Shown: positions 53,704 to 64,000 of the stretch, one piece after another
How positions within the stretch are numbered: position 1 is the stretch's first letter
Layout: the number at the start of each line of letters is the position of its first letter
Origin: Timema cristinae
Taxonomy: Eukaryota > Arthropoda > Insecta > Phasmatodea > Timematidae
Direction: 5' to 3'
Assembly (NCBI GenBank): GCA_039000515.1
Contig: JBCFYV010001001.1
Coordinates: forward strand, 17,062,687 to 17,126,686
DNA: 64,000 nucleotides
The notes under the pieces: model-generated
Told to the model about the DNA's origin: nothing
Databases searched by the model: none
What the model saw: the letters and a program-made list of their open reading frames with translations, nothing else
Made by a program: the position numbers and the translations under genes

Positions 53704-54334
53704 ACCAATTGCTTAACATTTTTAAGGATCTCGAACCTTTCGAAGAATCAAGCATCCCATCTATACATTTATGTATTCAACCTCAATGCCTAGGTTTGGT
53801 AAAACTCCACTCTATACGCCCCTCTTCTCCACATCGCCAATCTACCCAAGATAAACTTGTATCTACGGCCCTGACCACATACACAGAGCAGGTATACTTG
53901 TACAAACGTTTGGAGACAAGGAAAGTATCTTTTAAACGAGCACTTAAGACAACATGTTGAACAGCCGGCTCAGTATACATACACGTAAGTGTTTCAGCCG
54001 GGAACAATACGTGTCATCAATGTACTGGTACATGATACATGATCCCCACACCCTACCACAAGGTCACGATGGCGTCATGTACCAGTATCGTCACAACATG
54101 TTTCAACTTGTTGATCAGTGTTGAGTAATGGAAGTATTACACGTAAAGCAACACACATTGTGTGACCTTTTAGAAATCGATGAGGATTACTTTGCATAGG
54201 GAGGAATAATAATGAAAAAAAAATATTTGAGTTATTTAAAGTGCACTTGCTGGACTGACTGATTATTTCAGCACACGAGAATTTCTATGAGTGAGAGCGA
54301 AAGGGCTTACCAATTTAGCCCGGAAAGATATTTG
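53704..54334. other. unassigned DNA with opposing frames and a small palindrome
   Basis: Opposing frames at 53709..53960 (plus) and 53783..54007 (minus) are both unrecognised. tgtactggtacatga (54021..54035) is inverted as tcatgtaccagta (54076..54088). Confidence 0.35.
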
Positions 54335-54475
54335 CACACGTCACAATCGACATGAAGACCATTCCCCTCCGAAAGAAGTTGTGATTCGGATTTTTATCAC
54401 TCGAGAAAAATCTGTCGACTCCAACAGGGTTTGAACCCACGAACATTAGTTCCATTAGTTACAGTCCAATTTTCA
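54335..54475 (-). repeat. SINE F
   Basis: cacaatcgacatgaagacca, ggatttttatcactcgagaa, gtcgactccaacagggtttg, aacccacgaac: same order as 21285..21475. The tRNA head is shorter. Confidence 0.6.
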
Positions 54476-54479
54476 TAAG

Positions 54480-54765
54480 AAGAACCCTTTAGAATGTAGA
54501 AATGTGTCATTTTTCTAACCAACAACACTGATATATTTTACAATTTTTTTTTGTTATTTTATAGGTTTTGATTATATCTATCAAAAGGGACGGTTTCAGA
54601 TAACATGATCTGACGTATTAATACATGAAAGTAGATTTAGTAGCGTTGCTATTTGTCGGCTAAGATTATTCCTTAAGAAAATTGAAATGTATTAATATGT
54701 GAAAGTAAATTTAGTAACTTTTCTAGCTGTCGGATAAGGTCCTTCCTATGAAAATTGGACCGTAC
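54480..54765 (-). mobile_element. repeat M2, extended copy
   Basis: Contains tctatcaaaagggacggttt, agataacatgatctgacgta, then two successive copies of the arm (atgaaagtagatttagtagc; gtgaaagtaaatttagtaac), so its end is duplicated. Confidence 0.65.
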
Positions 54766-55424
54766 GTGCCTGGCTGTTGAGCAATGTGCACCTGGGCGGA
54801 CTTATTCACAAGTCAGAGAGCACTGGTCCTTTTTATCAAAGTTCGCGAAGTCGAACCACAGAGAAGCATGTTGTACTTGACTAACACAAAAGAAACAAAA
54901 GGATAAAACGTTATCTGAAAGTAAAGAGTGAAATAGTATTAAAAAAAGAGAAATGACGAGAATAATGTTATCAGTATGACTAGAGAAGGTTGTTGTTCAT
55001 GATAAATTGACGAATGTCGTTAGGGCAGCAGACAGAAGATGCTTGTGAGCTTTTCTCGTGAGCTAAGACATCTCAGTGTACAGTCAAAGTCAACTTGAAA
55101 AAAAAGAAGTACGGTGTATCGCACAGACTTTCTCCCGCTTTTATCTTAAAATATAAATTTATTAAAAACTCGTAAGATTTATGAAACGAAATAATAGGTC
55201 TATACATTGTTGTAGATACAAATATTATCAAGAATGAAATAATATACACTGTTACAGAAAAATTAAGAAAAGAGAAACATATTTTGTGTCCACCAAAAAG
55301 CATAAGAATTAAATTAATTTTCAAAGACCTGAATTTAAAAGTATATACATTTGAAAATGACTCAGAAACTATTGGTTTTATAAAAATGTGTTTCAATTAA
55401 TAGATTTTTATCTTTAATAGTATT
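54766..55424. other. unassigned DNA
   Basis: Minus-strand frame at 55073..55396 is AT-driven and hydrophobic; no family. Confidence 0.35.
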
Positions 55425-55880
55425 ACAATTTTACAATGATAAGTTATTTCGTATCTCAAATACTGTAATTGCGGAGAAATGATGAAAAATTGAAAAAAAA
55501 AAAATCCACCTTGTAAAGTATCCTCAAAGTAATTTTCATAAGAAAATGAGAATTTCCATCTGGTTTATAATGATAAACAGTTTCTAGATATAAAATTTAA
55601 TCAAAATCACTGGAACTAATTTTGAGAAAATCGATTTTTTTTATCTTTATGCCTTTCAGTAAACTATCCTTAAATTTAAAGTTGGATATATAATTCCAAA
55701 AAACCCTCAGCGGGACCTATGAAATCTCCAATACCAAGTTTTAGCCCAATCAGTAAAATAGTTTCGGCTCTAGTCTGAGATGCAGACAGACAAACAGATT
55801 GCATTGTGAAAACAACTTTTTTGATTTCAGGGGTCATGAAACGTCAACATTTAGAAAAAAACTCGATTTTGATTTTTGGA
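55425..55880 (-). repeat. repeat M3
   Basis: Starts aatgataagttatttcgtat and ends with agcccaatcagtaaaatagt, ttcggctctagtctgagatg, cattgtgaaaacaacttttt: the 42335..42790 copy in reverse. Confidence 0.75.
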
Positions 55881-56559
55881 TGATCATAATACTTTCTCTC
55901 AGAGGTGTCGAAAGAAAGTAAGAATTCAAAGAACCCCTACTGAGTGTACTGAGAAATTGTCTTTGAGATAAATTGAATATCAAGTCGTAAATTTGGGTTT
56001 AAAATCAAGCCCCAATAATTCAACAAATCTTAAGTCAAACAGAGATTCCTAAACGCCTTAAAAGAAGTGGGTTTATAACGTTAATGGATGGAGCGATCCG
56101 GTAGTAGGAGAACAAACAGGGGAGGATGAAACTATAATTTGTGCTGTTAAATCACATCAATAGATTCACAAAGATACATTATACGCTCCCATGCCAGTTA
56201 CCTTTAGTTTCCAGGCATTTATAGGTCTTAATGATCAATCGACTTATGTGGATTTTTAGACTTTTCAGAGTGGAAGATTTATATTTCCAAACTATGTTTA
56301 CGAGTCTATGTATAGGGTCATAGAAAAGAGTTTTGTGTTAATTCGAATAGACACCAAACTTTTGTACTGTCAGAGGTTTTGTCAATATCTGATTGGCAAT
56401 ATCCCGGCTATCTAGGCATCCCCTATAGGTGCTCTTTTTTATAATCGTACTTCTTATGTTTGTCATCCTACTCTCACAAGTGTGCCACTGGGTAGCGCTA
56501 TTATTTTAAATAATAAATATTTTAACATATGAATAACGATTATTTAAAACTACAGTTCA
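55881..56559. other. unassigned DNA
   Basis: No open frame; sequence around 56200..56480 is evenly composed but unrecognised. Confidence 0.4.
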
Positions 56560-56720
56560 ACTTTGATAGAAGCGACAGTTAAAAAATACAAACATTTTTG
56601 TGGTCAATACTAATAACTTTTTACTTTATTATTACTAGTGTTATTTTATAAATATTGATAATATATATCATTAGTGGCATCTGAAGATCACATGACTTGA
56701 AGTTGGACTGTGAGATACAG
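56560..56720 (-). mobile_element. repeat M2
   Basis: attactagtgttattttata, ttgataatatatatcattag, gaagatcacatgacttga: M2 in reverse. Confidence 0.6.
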
Positions 56721-57111
56721 TTCTATCCGAACAAAAATATAATTTTGACCATGATTGTACTAATGTAATCGGCTGCATACGGCGGACAAATCTGAGAGCA
56801 ATGTCGATCTTTGATCATACGGTTAAAATATTAATGTGTGACCTTATTCCCGGTCGAAATAATAATAGAAGATAACATTATCAAACGAGCAAAATAAATA
56901 AATCACCAGACGATAGTGAAACGAGAACTATTTTTAAACTAAGAGAGGACTTGGAAAAGAAGTATTAAAACATTTGTTTTTCTTTGATAAGTACGGTTTA
57001 GTGACTGTATTAGCGACTTTTATAAGGGGACAGGATTATAAGGAGGAATTTAAAATAAATATTAAATATTCCGCTCGCAGAAAATATGGGAAGCAACAAT
57101 GTAGGTGCCCG
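56721..57111. other. unassigned DNA
   Basis: No feature recognised. Confidence 0.4.
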
Positions 57112-57320
57112 CATCGAGTCAAGAGCGTCTAATATGGTTTGTCAGTGACGCGGAGGTCAGAGTTTAAATCCCGGTCAGTTTATTAATTTTTTTTTGTAAA
57201 ATGGTTCCCTCTCTCCACACAAATATGTATATTTCCTCTAAATTCTACCTTCCTTATCTCACCCCATTAATGAAATTAAATGTGGGTAGCCCGGACGGGT
57301 ACTAAGATGCAGTGTTTAAA
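57112..57320 (+). repeat. SINE A
   Basis: Head (ccgcatcgagtcaagagcgt), B box gagtttaaatcccggtcagt, body and tail (gacgggtactaagatgcagt). Confidence 0.75.
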
Positions 57321-57529
57321 ATAGTGATTAAATCTTAATCAGAATCGGAAGTAATTTGTAAATAAGTATATTACTGGTGAAAACGTGAACAGTAACATTA
57401 GTTTTTCAACATTACAACTTAATCATAAGATCTGTGTTACATAACACCCTCCCTAAACTAACCAAAAAAGTAATTCTTAATATCACAATAAAATGTTTGT
57501 CGTGTTAAACTACCAATCACACAAAAATA

Positions 57530-57838
57530 TTTTAAGGGGAGGGCGGTGTTCGAATTTCGGCTAGGTGTGCTATAATGGTTTTACACATAGTAGCACATTG
57601 TTGTTTAACTCATCCACTATCTCTGCTAATGTGGGTGCATTTCCTCAAAATCTCTATCCTCTTAGATTAAGTGAATAGTATCCCTTGTGAACCATGAGAG
57701 ACAGGTCGGGGTTCGAATCTCAGCCAGGTGTACTGAGGTAGTTTGTTTTTTCAAAATGGTTTTTCACTCTCTCTTTACGCAAATAAAAGTAAATTTACTC
57801 TTTATTCTTCATACCTCACCCCTATTACATTTGTGTGA
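57530..57838 (+). repeat. two truncated SINE A copies in tandem
   Basis: B box plus body at 57540..57670 (gtgttcgaatttcggctagg) and again at 57695..57838 (gggttcgaatctcagccagg). Both lack the tail. Confidence 0.6.
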
Positions 57839-58132
57839 CCGGCCCCATGGTGTAGTGGTCAATGCACCTGGCTACAAGTCTAGGGGTCCCAGGTTCGATC
57901 CCACAGCTTGTACCATGGGTAATTTTCTCGAAAGGGGAACTACCCCAACGGTCACCAGGGTTTGGTCGGCTAAGTTAGGTTAAGTTTAAGTGGTTCCTCT
58001 GGTTCCAAGCCCTCATATTCCCTACAAGGAAAGAATATACTATCAGTACATTCGGACGTGGCAAATTAGTACTGGCTATTCTTCCCACAAAATTGTAAAT
58101 ATGCGATTAGTCCAGACGGGTCAAAAAAAAGC
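57839..58132 (+). repeat. SINE D
   Basis: Head ccggccccatggtgtagtgg, B box caggttcgatcccacagctt, body ctcgaaaggggaactacccc, ggtcaccagggtttggtcgg, then tail ending gtccagacgggtc. Joined directly to the preceding A fragment. Confidence 0.85.
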
Positions 58133-58164
58133 ACACAATTAAACAAATGAAGTAATTAACCAAC

Positions 58165-58397
58165 TTATCTCCCAGCTCCACAACTAACGAAGATGTCCCG
58201 ATGTTTTAGGGTTGATGACAACCCTAGATATGTGTCAGTATTTGGGACGGTTTTATTGACTGTAATTACTGGATTGTTCTGGATTGTTAATCTTAAAATA
58301 ACCCATGTATATATTTGTTTTCTGTCCAAGCCCCGTTTAAACATTGTTCGTGTCCACAGAGACAAATCACTCTTGTCTTTTGTCTGAGGTAACATCA
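58165..58397 (-). other. open frame, possible exon, product unknown
   Basis: On the minus strand, gatgttacctcag (58387..58399) is an acceptor-like site followed by ~77 open codons (start TKDKSDLSLWTRTMFKRGLD). The plus strand is also open here. Composition is mixed and no repeat matches. Possible exon or chance. Confidence 0.2.
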
Positions 58398-58802
58398 ATA
58401 TAATATTGCGTCAGCCGACAGGTCAAGGTGTACAGATACCTCATAAGGTGATTTCATGCGACAGAAGAAAACGTATATAACTACTACGTGATATTTTTGA
58501 GTGAACACGTGTTATATCAGTGTATCGTGAGAAACACAACCTTTACGAGGGACGTACGTGCGAGCATCGATAGGTCACCTCGCGACGCCTAACGGTATAC
58601 TTGGGGCCACCATCTTAACAGCTCTCTACACCTTGACAGCGCGAGAACAACAACAAAGCTCTCGCGTTTAGCCTTCGCCAACGATAGGAGCGCCACAATC
58701 TGATTCAATTAATGAAAGTGTATTTTTTTAAATGACACTTTGTAAGTAAGGTTTCACAACTTCGATATTAATTCGTGCCAGATGAATTTCTTAATTGATG
58801 TA
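58398..58802. other. unassigned DNA
   Basis: 58530..58700 is CG-rich relative to flanks; no frame or repeat recognised. Confidence 0.4.
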
Positions 58803-58813
58803 GATTTCTGTTA

Positions 58814-58822
58814 ATATTATTA

Positions 58823-58856
<34 letters not shown>

Positions 58857-59134
58857 GCCTCGCGTCTTACTACCCGTTTGGGTTATACGCACTTACGCCA
58901 ATGTGTAATGGTAGGGTGATTGTGAGATGAAATGGAGGACCTACAGTTTAACGTGAAATTCGAACCACGGTGGAGTCCTGGCATTCCCTACATTCACAAG
59001 TTGTGATTAATACACGTCTTGTCAGAGGTGATGGAAGGGTTTGGTAATCAGATAAATCTGTGCCAGAACCGAGGATTGAACCCCGGCCCCAGCACAGAAG
59101 TCCGACACCTTACCCCTAGACCACCAGGTCACCT
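58814..59134 (-). repeat. SINE B, 11-bp TSD
   Basis: Minus-strand B from (ATT)n and ctcgcgtcttactacccgtt to the head taccccta gaccaccaggtc. Direct repeats gatttctgtta at 58803..58813 and 59135..59145. Confidence 0.95.
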
Positions 59135-59154
59135 GATTTCTGTTATTAAATCGC

Positions 59155-59220
59155 CTTAGATCAGTAGGTGGAACGTGTGCCGACTAACCTGAGGGTCCCG
59201 AGTTAAATCTCGGAGATGGA
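59155..59220 (+). repeat. tRNA-like module, unclassified
   Basis: ccttagatcagtaggtggaa and gtcccgagttaaatctcgga have A box/B box spacing; stems are weak. Confidence 0.4.
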
Positions 59221-59354
59221 AAAAAATATACTTATATAGAGTTGAGTTTGTTGACTGGTATATTTATGTTAGAAGGTTTGGTTGTTGTGTGTTTCCTGGA
59301 ATTAAATTGTGATGAGCCTGTGCATTCATTAAATGCAGATCTGGTTAACTAATT

Positions 59355-59640
59355 AACCGCCTCTATGGTCTAGTGGTCAGAGCTCCTAGTTACAGATCTA
59401 GAGGTTTCGGGTTCGATCCCTGGAGCTTACAGACTTTCTATGAATCAGTGTATCTGTATCTGGGGTCAAACTCAACCTCGCGAGGAGAGGAGCTACTTGA
59501 ATAAAGAAGTAGTGACTTCGGTCCAGAAAACTGTGAATAACGACCGAAGGTTGCGTTGTGATGACCACATAACACCCTTTAACCACAAATGTTGGCATTA
59601 TATTGGTCAATATGCTGCGACCATTCATTCTGCCGGCTGG
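59355..59640 (+). repeat. SINE C reference copy
   Basis: Head cgcctctatggtctagtggt, B box cgggttcgatccctggagct, then ctgtatctggggtcaaactc, gaggagctacttgaataaag, cggtccagaaaactgtgaat, tgatgaccacataacaccct and aaatgttggcattatattgg. Its 3' end differs from the A/B tail. Confidence 0.85.
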
Positions 59641-60464
59641 TGATATGAAGTAAGCTAGGTTTAGGCTACCAGCGATTAGTAATACATTATAAGGTGTGAC
59701 CATACCATTCGCATAGATGAGCACAAGGACTAAGACTTGATTCACACCTTCCCCGAAAATAGAGAGCGGAATTTATTTGAGTGGCGGAGAAATTTACACT
59801 TTAGCAGAAACATATGTTGGCGCATAGTCACAAACAAATAATATACCCAAACATTCAACCTCCAGGTTAAAATGGTTGCGCTACTTTTGGAAACTTGAGT
59901 CTTTCAACACTAGGATCGCTGCGGTTAGTCCTATTATCATCCAGCAGTGACACTAGCGAAGCCCAGTGATGAAGGACTCAAGCTGGCAAAAGGAGCGCAG
60001 CAAACAACCCGTAAGGTTGAGAGTCTGTTTCTTACGTGTCTGTGCTCATGGTTCTTTGAAACACAAAATAAAATCAGCTAATTACCAACATTTTACTTTC
60101 TAGTGTAGATCTATGGATGTTTTCATATTAATGTGTTGTGTAGAAAAAAATAAAATTAAAATACTATAACGGCACCTCTAGCTTTCAGCTTGTATCAAGC
60201 TGTGTAAAGCATCCACCCGGATTGAGTCGGTTGATTTTGAAATTTGATTTGCGCTCCCAAACGGATTTTATGGAGCAGAGCAGGCAGAACTGAGAGAGTT
60301 TCTCTTAGAGCAGATCGACCAACGCATTTCACGTTGACTTCTTGCGAATGGTTTAGGGCTCATCCCGTGACCACATTTCAGTGCGGCTCTTGATTTTCAC
60401 AGAGCTAGGAATCCACAGTAGGCTGCCGAACTGGTCTGGTTTGCAGGTGCCAGCAAGACTCGAA
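59641..60464. other. unassigned DNA
   Basis: No open frame of note. 60430..60480 (ccagcaagactcgaaccccg) resembles an inverted B box and may be a decayed tRNA-headed repeat. Confidence 0.35.
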
Positions 60465-60480
60465 CCCCGACCTGCTTTAT

Positions 60481-60622
60481 TGAGGTAACTTTTCATAAAT
60501 TATTTCTCCACTCCCTCTACTCTAATGGAGGGACATTTCATCTAAGTTATACCTTCCTAATACCTAGTTCTTTAGTGTAAAATAAGCTGGTAGGCCAGGC
60601 GGTTGGGAAGACGTCAGTGCAC
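60481..60622 (+). repeat. SINE A, head missing
   Basis: Body (ctccactccctctactctaa) and weak tail (aggcggttgggaagacgtca). Confidence 0.6.
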
Positions 60623-60639
60623 TTTAAAAAAATATTTAT

Positions 60640-60890
60640 TTTTTTAGCACCGCATCTTACTAACTTTTCGGATTATACAATTACGGTAATTTTTTAAGGT
60701 ATTAGGAAGGCTATATTAAAAAGAAGTGTACCAGCATTTGCGTGGAGAGAGAGAGAGAATGAAAACTAATTTTTGAAAAGACAGCCTCTGTACATCCAAT
60801 CGAGATTCAAACCTCGATATTCCCGTTATCGGCAGTCTAGTCTACTGAAAGAGTATCACCTTAGACCACGCGGTCACCGAGGCGGGTAAA
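60640..60890 (-). repeat. SINE A
   Basis: Tail (ttagcaccgcatcttactaa) to head (cgcggtcaccgaggcgggt). Confidence 0.85.
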
Positions 60891-61392
60891 AAATGAATTT
60901 AACATTTTAAATGCATACGTTCTTGTTTGAGCAGGTATCACTTGCTATCAAAGTGAAGATTTTTAATAAAATACGGTAGCAGTATGAGGTAAGAGTATTT
61001 ATAAGGAAACTAACCATCCGGGTAAAGCCAATGTGTGAGATACCGGGTCCAGCTTCCTGATTCGGTCAAACGCGCTAACCACTCGCCCAAACCCCAGCCG
61101 TTTACTGTGTTGGTCTTTAGGAGAGATTCCAAACCAGAGTCACTGAAACGACACACACCCGAAAAGAGAAACTCCTGACTGGGTCATCACGTAATGGATT
61201 ACAAACCGCTCCACTACGGTGCGTGAGGTACTCCCCTCCTTCCCTCCCCCTCCCACTCAGAGGTACGCAACATGACAGCCTCTTAACACCGCACGCACAG
61301 TGTTGCCATTTGTATCATCATGGTTCTGTCAGGTCAGAGAAAGCTCTAAAAATAACCTCTTCAATTTTATATAGACCTACGGTAGGATCTCC
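60891..61392. other. unassigned DNA
   Basis: 61050..61110 holds an inverted tRNA-like motif (gtcaaacgcgctaaccactc) without a good B box. Short plus frame 61223..61417 is unrecognised. Confidence 0.35.
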
Positions 61393-61710
61393 CCCAAGCC
61401 ATGGCCGAATGGTCTAAGGAGTCAGATACACATTGTGTTTGGTTTCCAATGACGGAGGGTGCGAGGTTCAGATCTCGGCCAAGCACACTAAGATCGAGAT
61501 ACCAGGGGGCGGGGGTGTCTTTTATATGGAATTTTTTTTGACCGTGGTTTACTAACCCTTTCACCGGGCTAATACGGGTATTTCCTCTAAGCAACTCAAC
61601 GTAAATGCAGGTACACTTAGTCTAAATTTAACCTTTCTCATTCCTGACTCACTAGCGTAATTAGTACGTAAGCGTATAGCCCAAACGGGTAGTATGACGC
61701 GGTGCTAAAA
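61393..61710 (+). repeat. SINE A with internal expansion
   Basis: Head (ccaagccatggccgaatggt), B box gaggttcagatctcggccaa, body and full tail (aaacgggtagtatgacgcgg). The centre is ~60 bp longer than usual, with a partial duplication of the 'gggtatttcctctaa/ggtacacttagtctaa' segment. Confidence 0.8.
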
Positions 61711-61970
61711 TAATATATATATATATAAATATTCAGTTCAAAACTTATTAAATCTATTCTCATTATTAATAAACGAAGTCTTTAGGCTAATCTGTATCGA
61801 TTTGGGGCCAATTGTGCTAAGCCCGCCCTTTAAGATAAATTTATCAGTTGAAATCTGATAGGACCATTAACGAGTCGTATCCAGATGAAGACTCACTCAA
61901 CCACTTTTCTATGACATCGAGAGCCCTGCGTACACTTACCAACTGACGTGAATTATAATAGGTTGAAAAT
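61711..61970. other. unassigned DNA
   Basis: Short TA tract at 61713..61727; nothing else. Confidence 0.4.
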
Positions 61971-61982
61971 ATGTAAAATGTG

Positions 61983-62262
61983 GTGGGTGACCTGGTGGTC
62001 TAGGGTAAGGTGTCAGACTTCTGTGCTGGCGGCCGGAGTTCAATCCTCAGTCCGGCACAGCTTTATCTGATTTCCAAACCCTTCCTACACCTCTGACAAG
62101 ACATCTTGTGAATGTGGGGAATGCCAGGCCGCCACCGTGGTTCGGATTCCACGTTAAACTGTAGGTCCTTCATTTCATCTCAAAATCACCCTACCATTAC
62201 ACATTAGCGTAAGTGCGTATAACCCGAACGGGTAGTAAGACGCGGTGCTAATAATAATAATA
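61983..62262 (+). repeat. SINE B, short variant, 12-bp TSD
   Basis: Head gtgacctggtggtctagggt to (TAA)n, missing the acgtgtattaatcaca segment like the copy at 37744. Direct repeats atgtaaaatgtg at 61971..61982 and 62263..62274. Confidence 0.95.
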
Positions 62263-62284
62263 ATGTAAAATGTGATAACCTAAT

Positions 62285-62440
62285 CGTCTAAGGTAAATGC
62301 CGCATTTGCTTGGATGAAGAGCTGAAAACCATTTTGAAAAAAAAAAAACGTACACCTGACCGGGATTCTAAATCCAATCTCCTTGTCAGCCGCAGTTTAG
62401 TCTGACAACACGACTTAAACCATGTGACCACCGAAGCAGG
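62285..62440 (-). repeat. SINE A, tail missing
   Basis: Body (aatgccgcatttgcttggat) to head (atgtgaccaccgaagcagg). Confidence 0.7.
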
Positions 62441-62616
62441 TAGGAAATTGTTTTTTTTTTTAAATCTCATCTTCTTCTTTGAATATTTTTGGTCACATCC
62501 TCTATGTATAGGCCTAAGATTATGAAAATCGGTTGTGATGAATCCCGGAACCACTGTTTATAAAGGAATCGCTTCATGTTTAAAATAGAGAGGTTTATTT
62601 AACTAATCTGGTGAAA

Positions 62617-62981
62617 TTAAGGTGGGATGGTTGGGTTGCGAGTCAAGGCAAGTATCTTTGCAAATTTTAGAGCAAAAATTTGTTCATCAAAATAAATAAA
62701 ATCTTTTTCAATTAAAAACATAAGAGTTTAATTTTCTTCATATGGTGACCTCAACATTTCTCTAATATAATCATGTCCTAGAATTTAATGACAACCTTTC
62801 CTTTTCATTTAAAAAATATTCTAATTTAATGCCACTATGCAAGTGTTGATATCACCGTGTGAAGAAAATTAAACTCTATATTTCTACTGGAGAAAGGGTT
62901 TATATATTTTGCCGAAAAAAAAAGTTTGTTATGAAAACTACAAAAAACACCGAACTTTCTTGCGTCTTCTTCCATTCCACC
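62617..62981. mobile_element. foldback element M1
   Basis: Left end ttaaggtgggatggttgggt; right end complementary, cttcttccattccacc. Arms around catatggtgacctcaac and gttgatatcaccgtgtg. TTAA is present on the left (62617..62620) but the right flank is atat. Confidence 0.7.
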
Positions 62982-63427
62982 ATATTGCATTTATATTTTA
63001 TTATATTTTACGAAACGTCCGCTAAACGAAAACACCTATACCTAGGCGGCTTCCTTAAAACTAAATATCCGGCCCTATAGTGGAGAATGTTGACACAAGA
63101 AGATACAAGGATGTAAGAGATTTGGCCCAGGATAGGATATATATATACACCAAGAGTCATTGATGTTATTTTAAACTTCAAATTTGTTCATTAAATGAAT
63201 GAGAATATGAATTTACTGTTTAACATGAAAAGATGTGGGCTATCCGTTAATAAAGTGTTAGTAATAGATTGTTATTAATTTTAGTTACCCTAATATTCAA
63301 ATATTATGATCATCAACTAACGTTAAACAAACACGTATGTTTAAATTAATATAAAAAATTCAAATACCCTACAGATGTTGGCTGTAAATTAATGAATAGT
63401 TATTGAAATATCGAATTGCCTAATTAC
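62982..63427. other. unassigned AT-rich DNA
   Basis: No feature recognised. Confidence 0.4.
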
Positions 63428-63662
63428 CTGCATCGGTGGTCGCATGCTCTAACGCGTCACTCTCGTTACGGACTGGATTGACAAATGATGGGGAGATCAG
63501 GGTTTGAAACACGGTCGAATGTACTGATGGTGGTTTTGCCTAGACGGTTTCAAACTCTCCACACACGCAAATATGGGTACATATCCTGTAAAATTATACC
63601 ATCTTCATTTCTATTCCATTAACGTAACTAATGTATAGCTCGAACGGTTACTGAAACGTGAT
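63428..63662 (+). repeat. SINE A
   Basis: Head (ctgcatcggtggtcgcatgc), B box agggtttgaaacacggtcga, body and tail (ctcgaacggttactgaaacg). Confidence 0.8.
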
Positions 63663-63683
63663 AGGGGGGGGGGGGAGGGGGCA
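63663..63683. repeat. G-rich run
   Basis: G12, A, G5-type run directly at the end of SINE A, in place of the usual A-rich tail. Confidence 0.8.
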
Positions 63684-63829
63684 GCTAATTATTTTCTCTT
63701 GTGGTTGGGGAACTAAGCCACACAACTACCAATAATTGCTAGTCAGGGCTCTAGTTATCTTAGGACAACACCTAGTAACACCGGCAAGAAGATAGTGCTG
63801 CCTCCACGTGTAAGAAACGTTCATCACAT

Positions 63830-64000
63830 ATCATCGATTCTGTGATACAGTCGGCTCGAAATCAAATCGTAAATTTACACGTAAACTATTGCACGGGGAT
63901 TATTTCTTATTAATGGAGATAAAGAGTTAACAGAAGTTCTTAATACAGAACATTGTTGAGATATTAAATTATATTTGGATTAAAAAAACTTCATTGAAAA
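63830..64000 (-). repeat. repeat R3, cut by window end
   Basis: agtcggctcgaaat, gtaaatttacacg, taatggagataaagagttaa and acagaacattgttgagatat align with 39205..39350. Confidence 0.7.

Noticed and set aside
377..62262. Microsatellites as independent elements
   Set aside because: Most AAT/ATT tracts are simply the (TAA)n tails of SINE A or B; only those without a SINE neighbour are listed separately.

Overview
The window looks like gene-poor nuclear DNA of an animal, most likely an insect. It is AT-rich, has no bacterial-style gene packing, no complete gene, no CRISPR array and no operon. It is dominated by dispersed repeats. About 45 copies or fragments of one tRNA-headed SINE (called A here), nine copies of a second SINE (B), several smaller tRNA-headed families (C to G), foldback and inverted-repeat DNA elements (M1, M2, and two singletons) and four decayed non-LTR retrotransposon fragments fill roughly half of it. 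Spurious peptides read from SINE A (for example at 6476..6682, minus strand) resemble predicted proteins I associate with Timema stick insects. That is recollection, not a search result, so a polyneopteran insect, perhaps Timema, is only a working guess.

Layout. 0-3.4 kb: SINE D remains, one foldback element M1, and decayed units of repeat M3. 3.4-9 kb: tRNA-like E copies, one SINE B with target duplication, a LINE fragment on the minus strand, and a cluster of SINE A and C. 9-15 kb: mostly unassigned DNA, two M1 elements, and a TA-rich inverted-repeat block with CACTG/CAGTG ends. 15.6-19.3 kb: three separate minisatellites (55, 79 and 69 bp units). 19.8-35 kb: two LINE fragments, many SINEs including two cases of SINE B inserted into SINE A, a pogo-like remnant, and the best candidate exon (33643..33857). 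35-45.2 kb: a 281-bp terminal-inverted-repeat element, a 103-bp hairpin, a third SINE B-in-A nest, and a reverse-transcriptase fragment. 45-51 kb: unassigned DNA with scattered SINEs. 51.3-52.6 kb: a striking 39-bp minisatellite of about 31 units with four of six frames open. 52.6-64 kb: more SINEs, M2 and M3 copies, and an M1 element.

Biology. SINE A and SINE B have different tRNA-like heads and bodies but almost the same last ~50 bp, ending in (TAA)n. This is the usual sign that both were copied by one LINE recognising that tail. Target-site duplications of 8-14 bp are visible for most B copies and some A copies. SINE B has landed inside SINE A three times and inside M1 once, so B was active after A and M1. 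I see no evidence for a novel functional multi-gene system here. The points most worth checking are the 39-bp array, the candidate exon at 33.6 kb, the shared-tail SINE system and its possible LINE partner at 19.9-20.1 kb, and the uncatalogued inverted-repeat elements.
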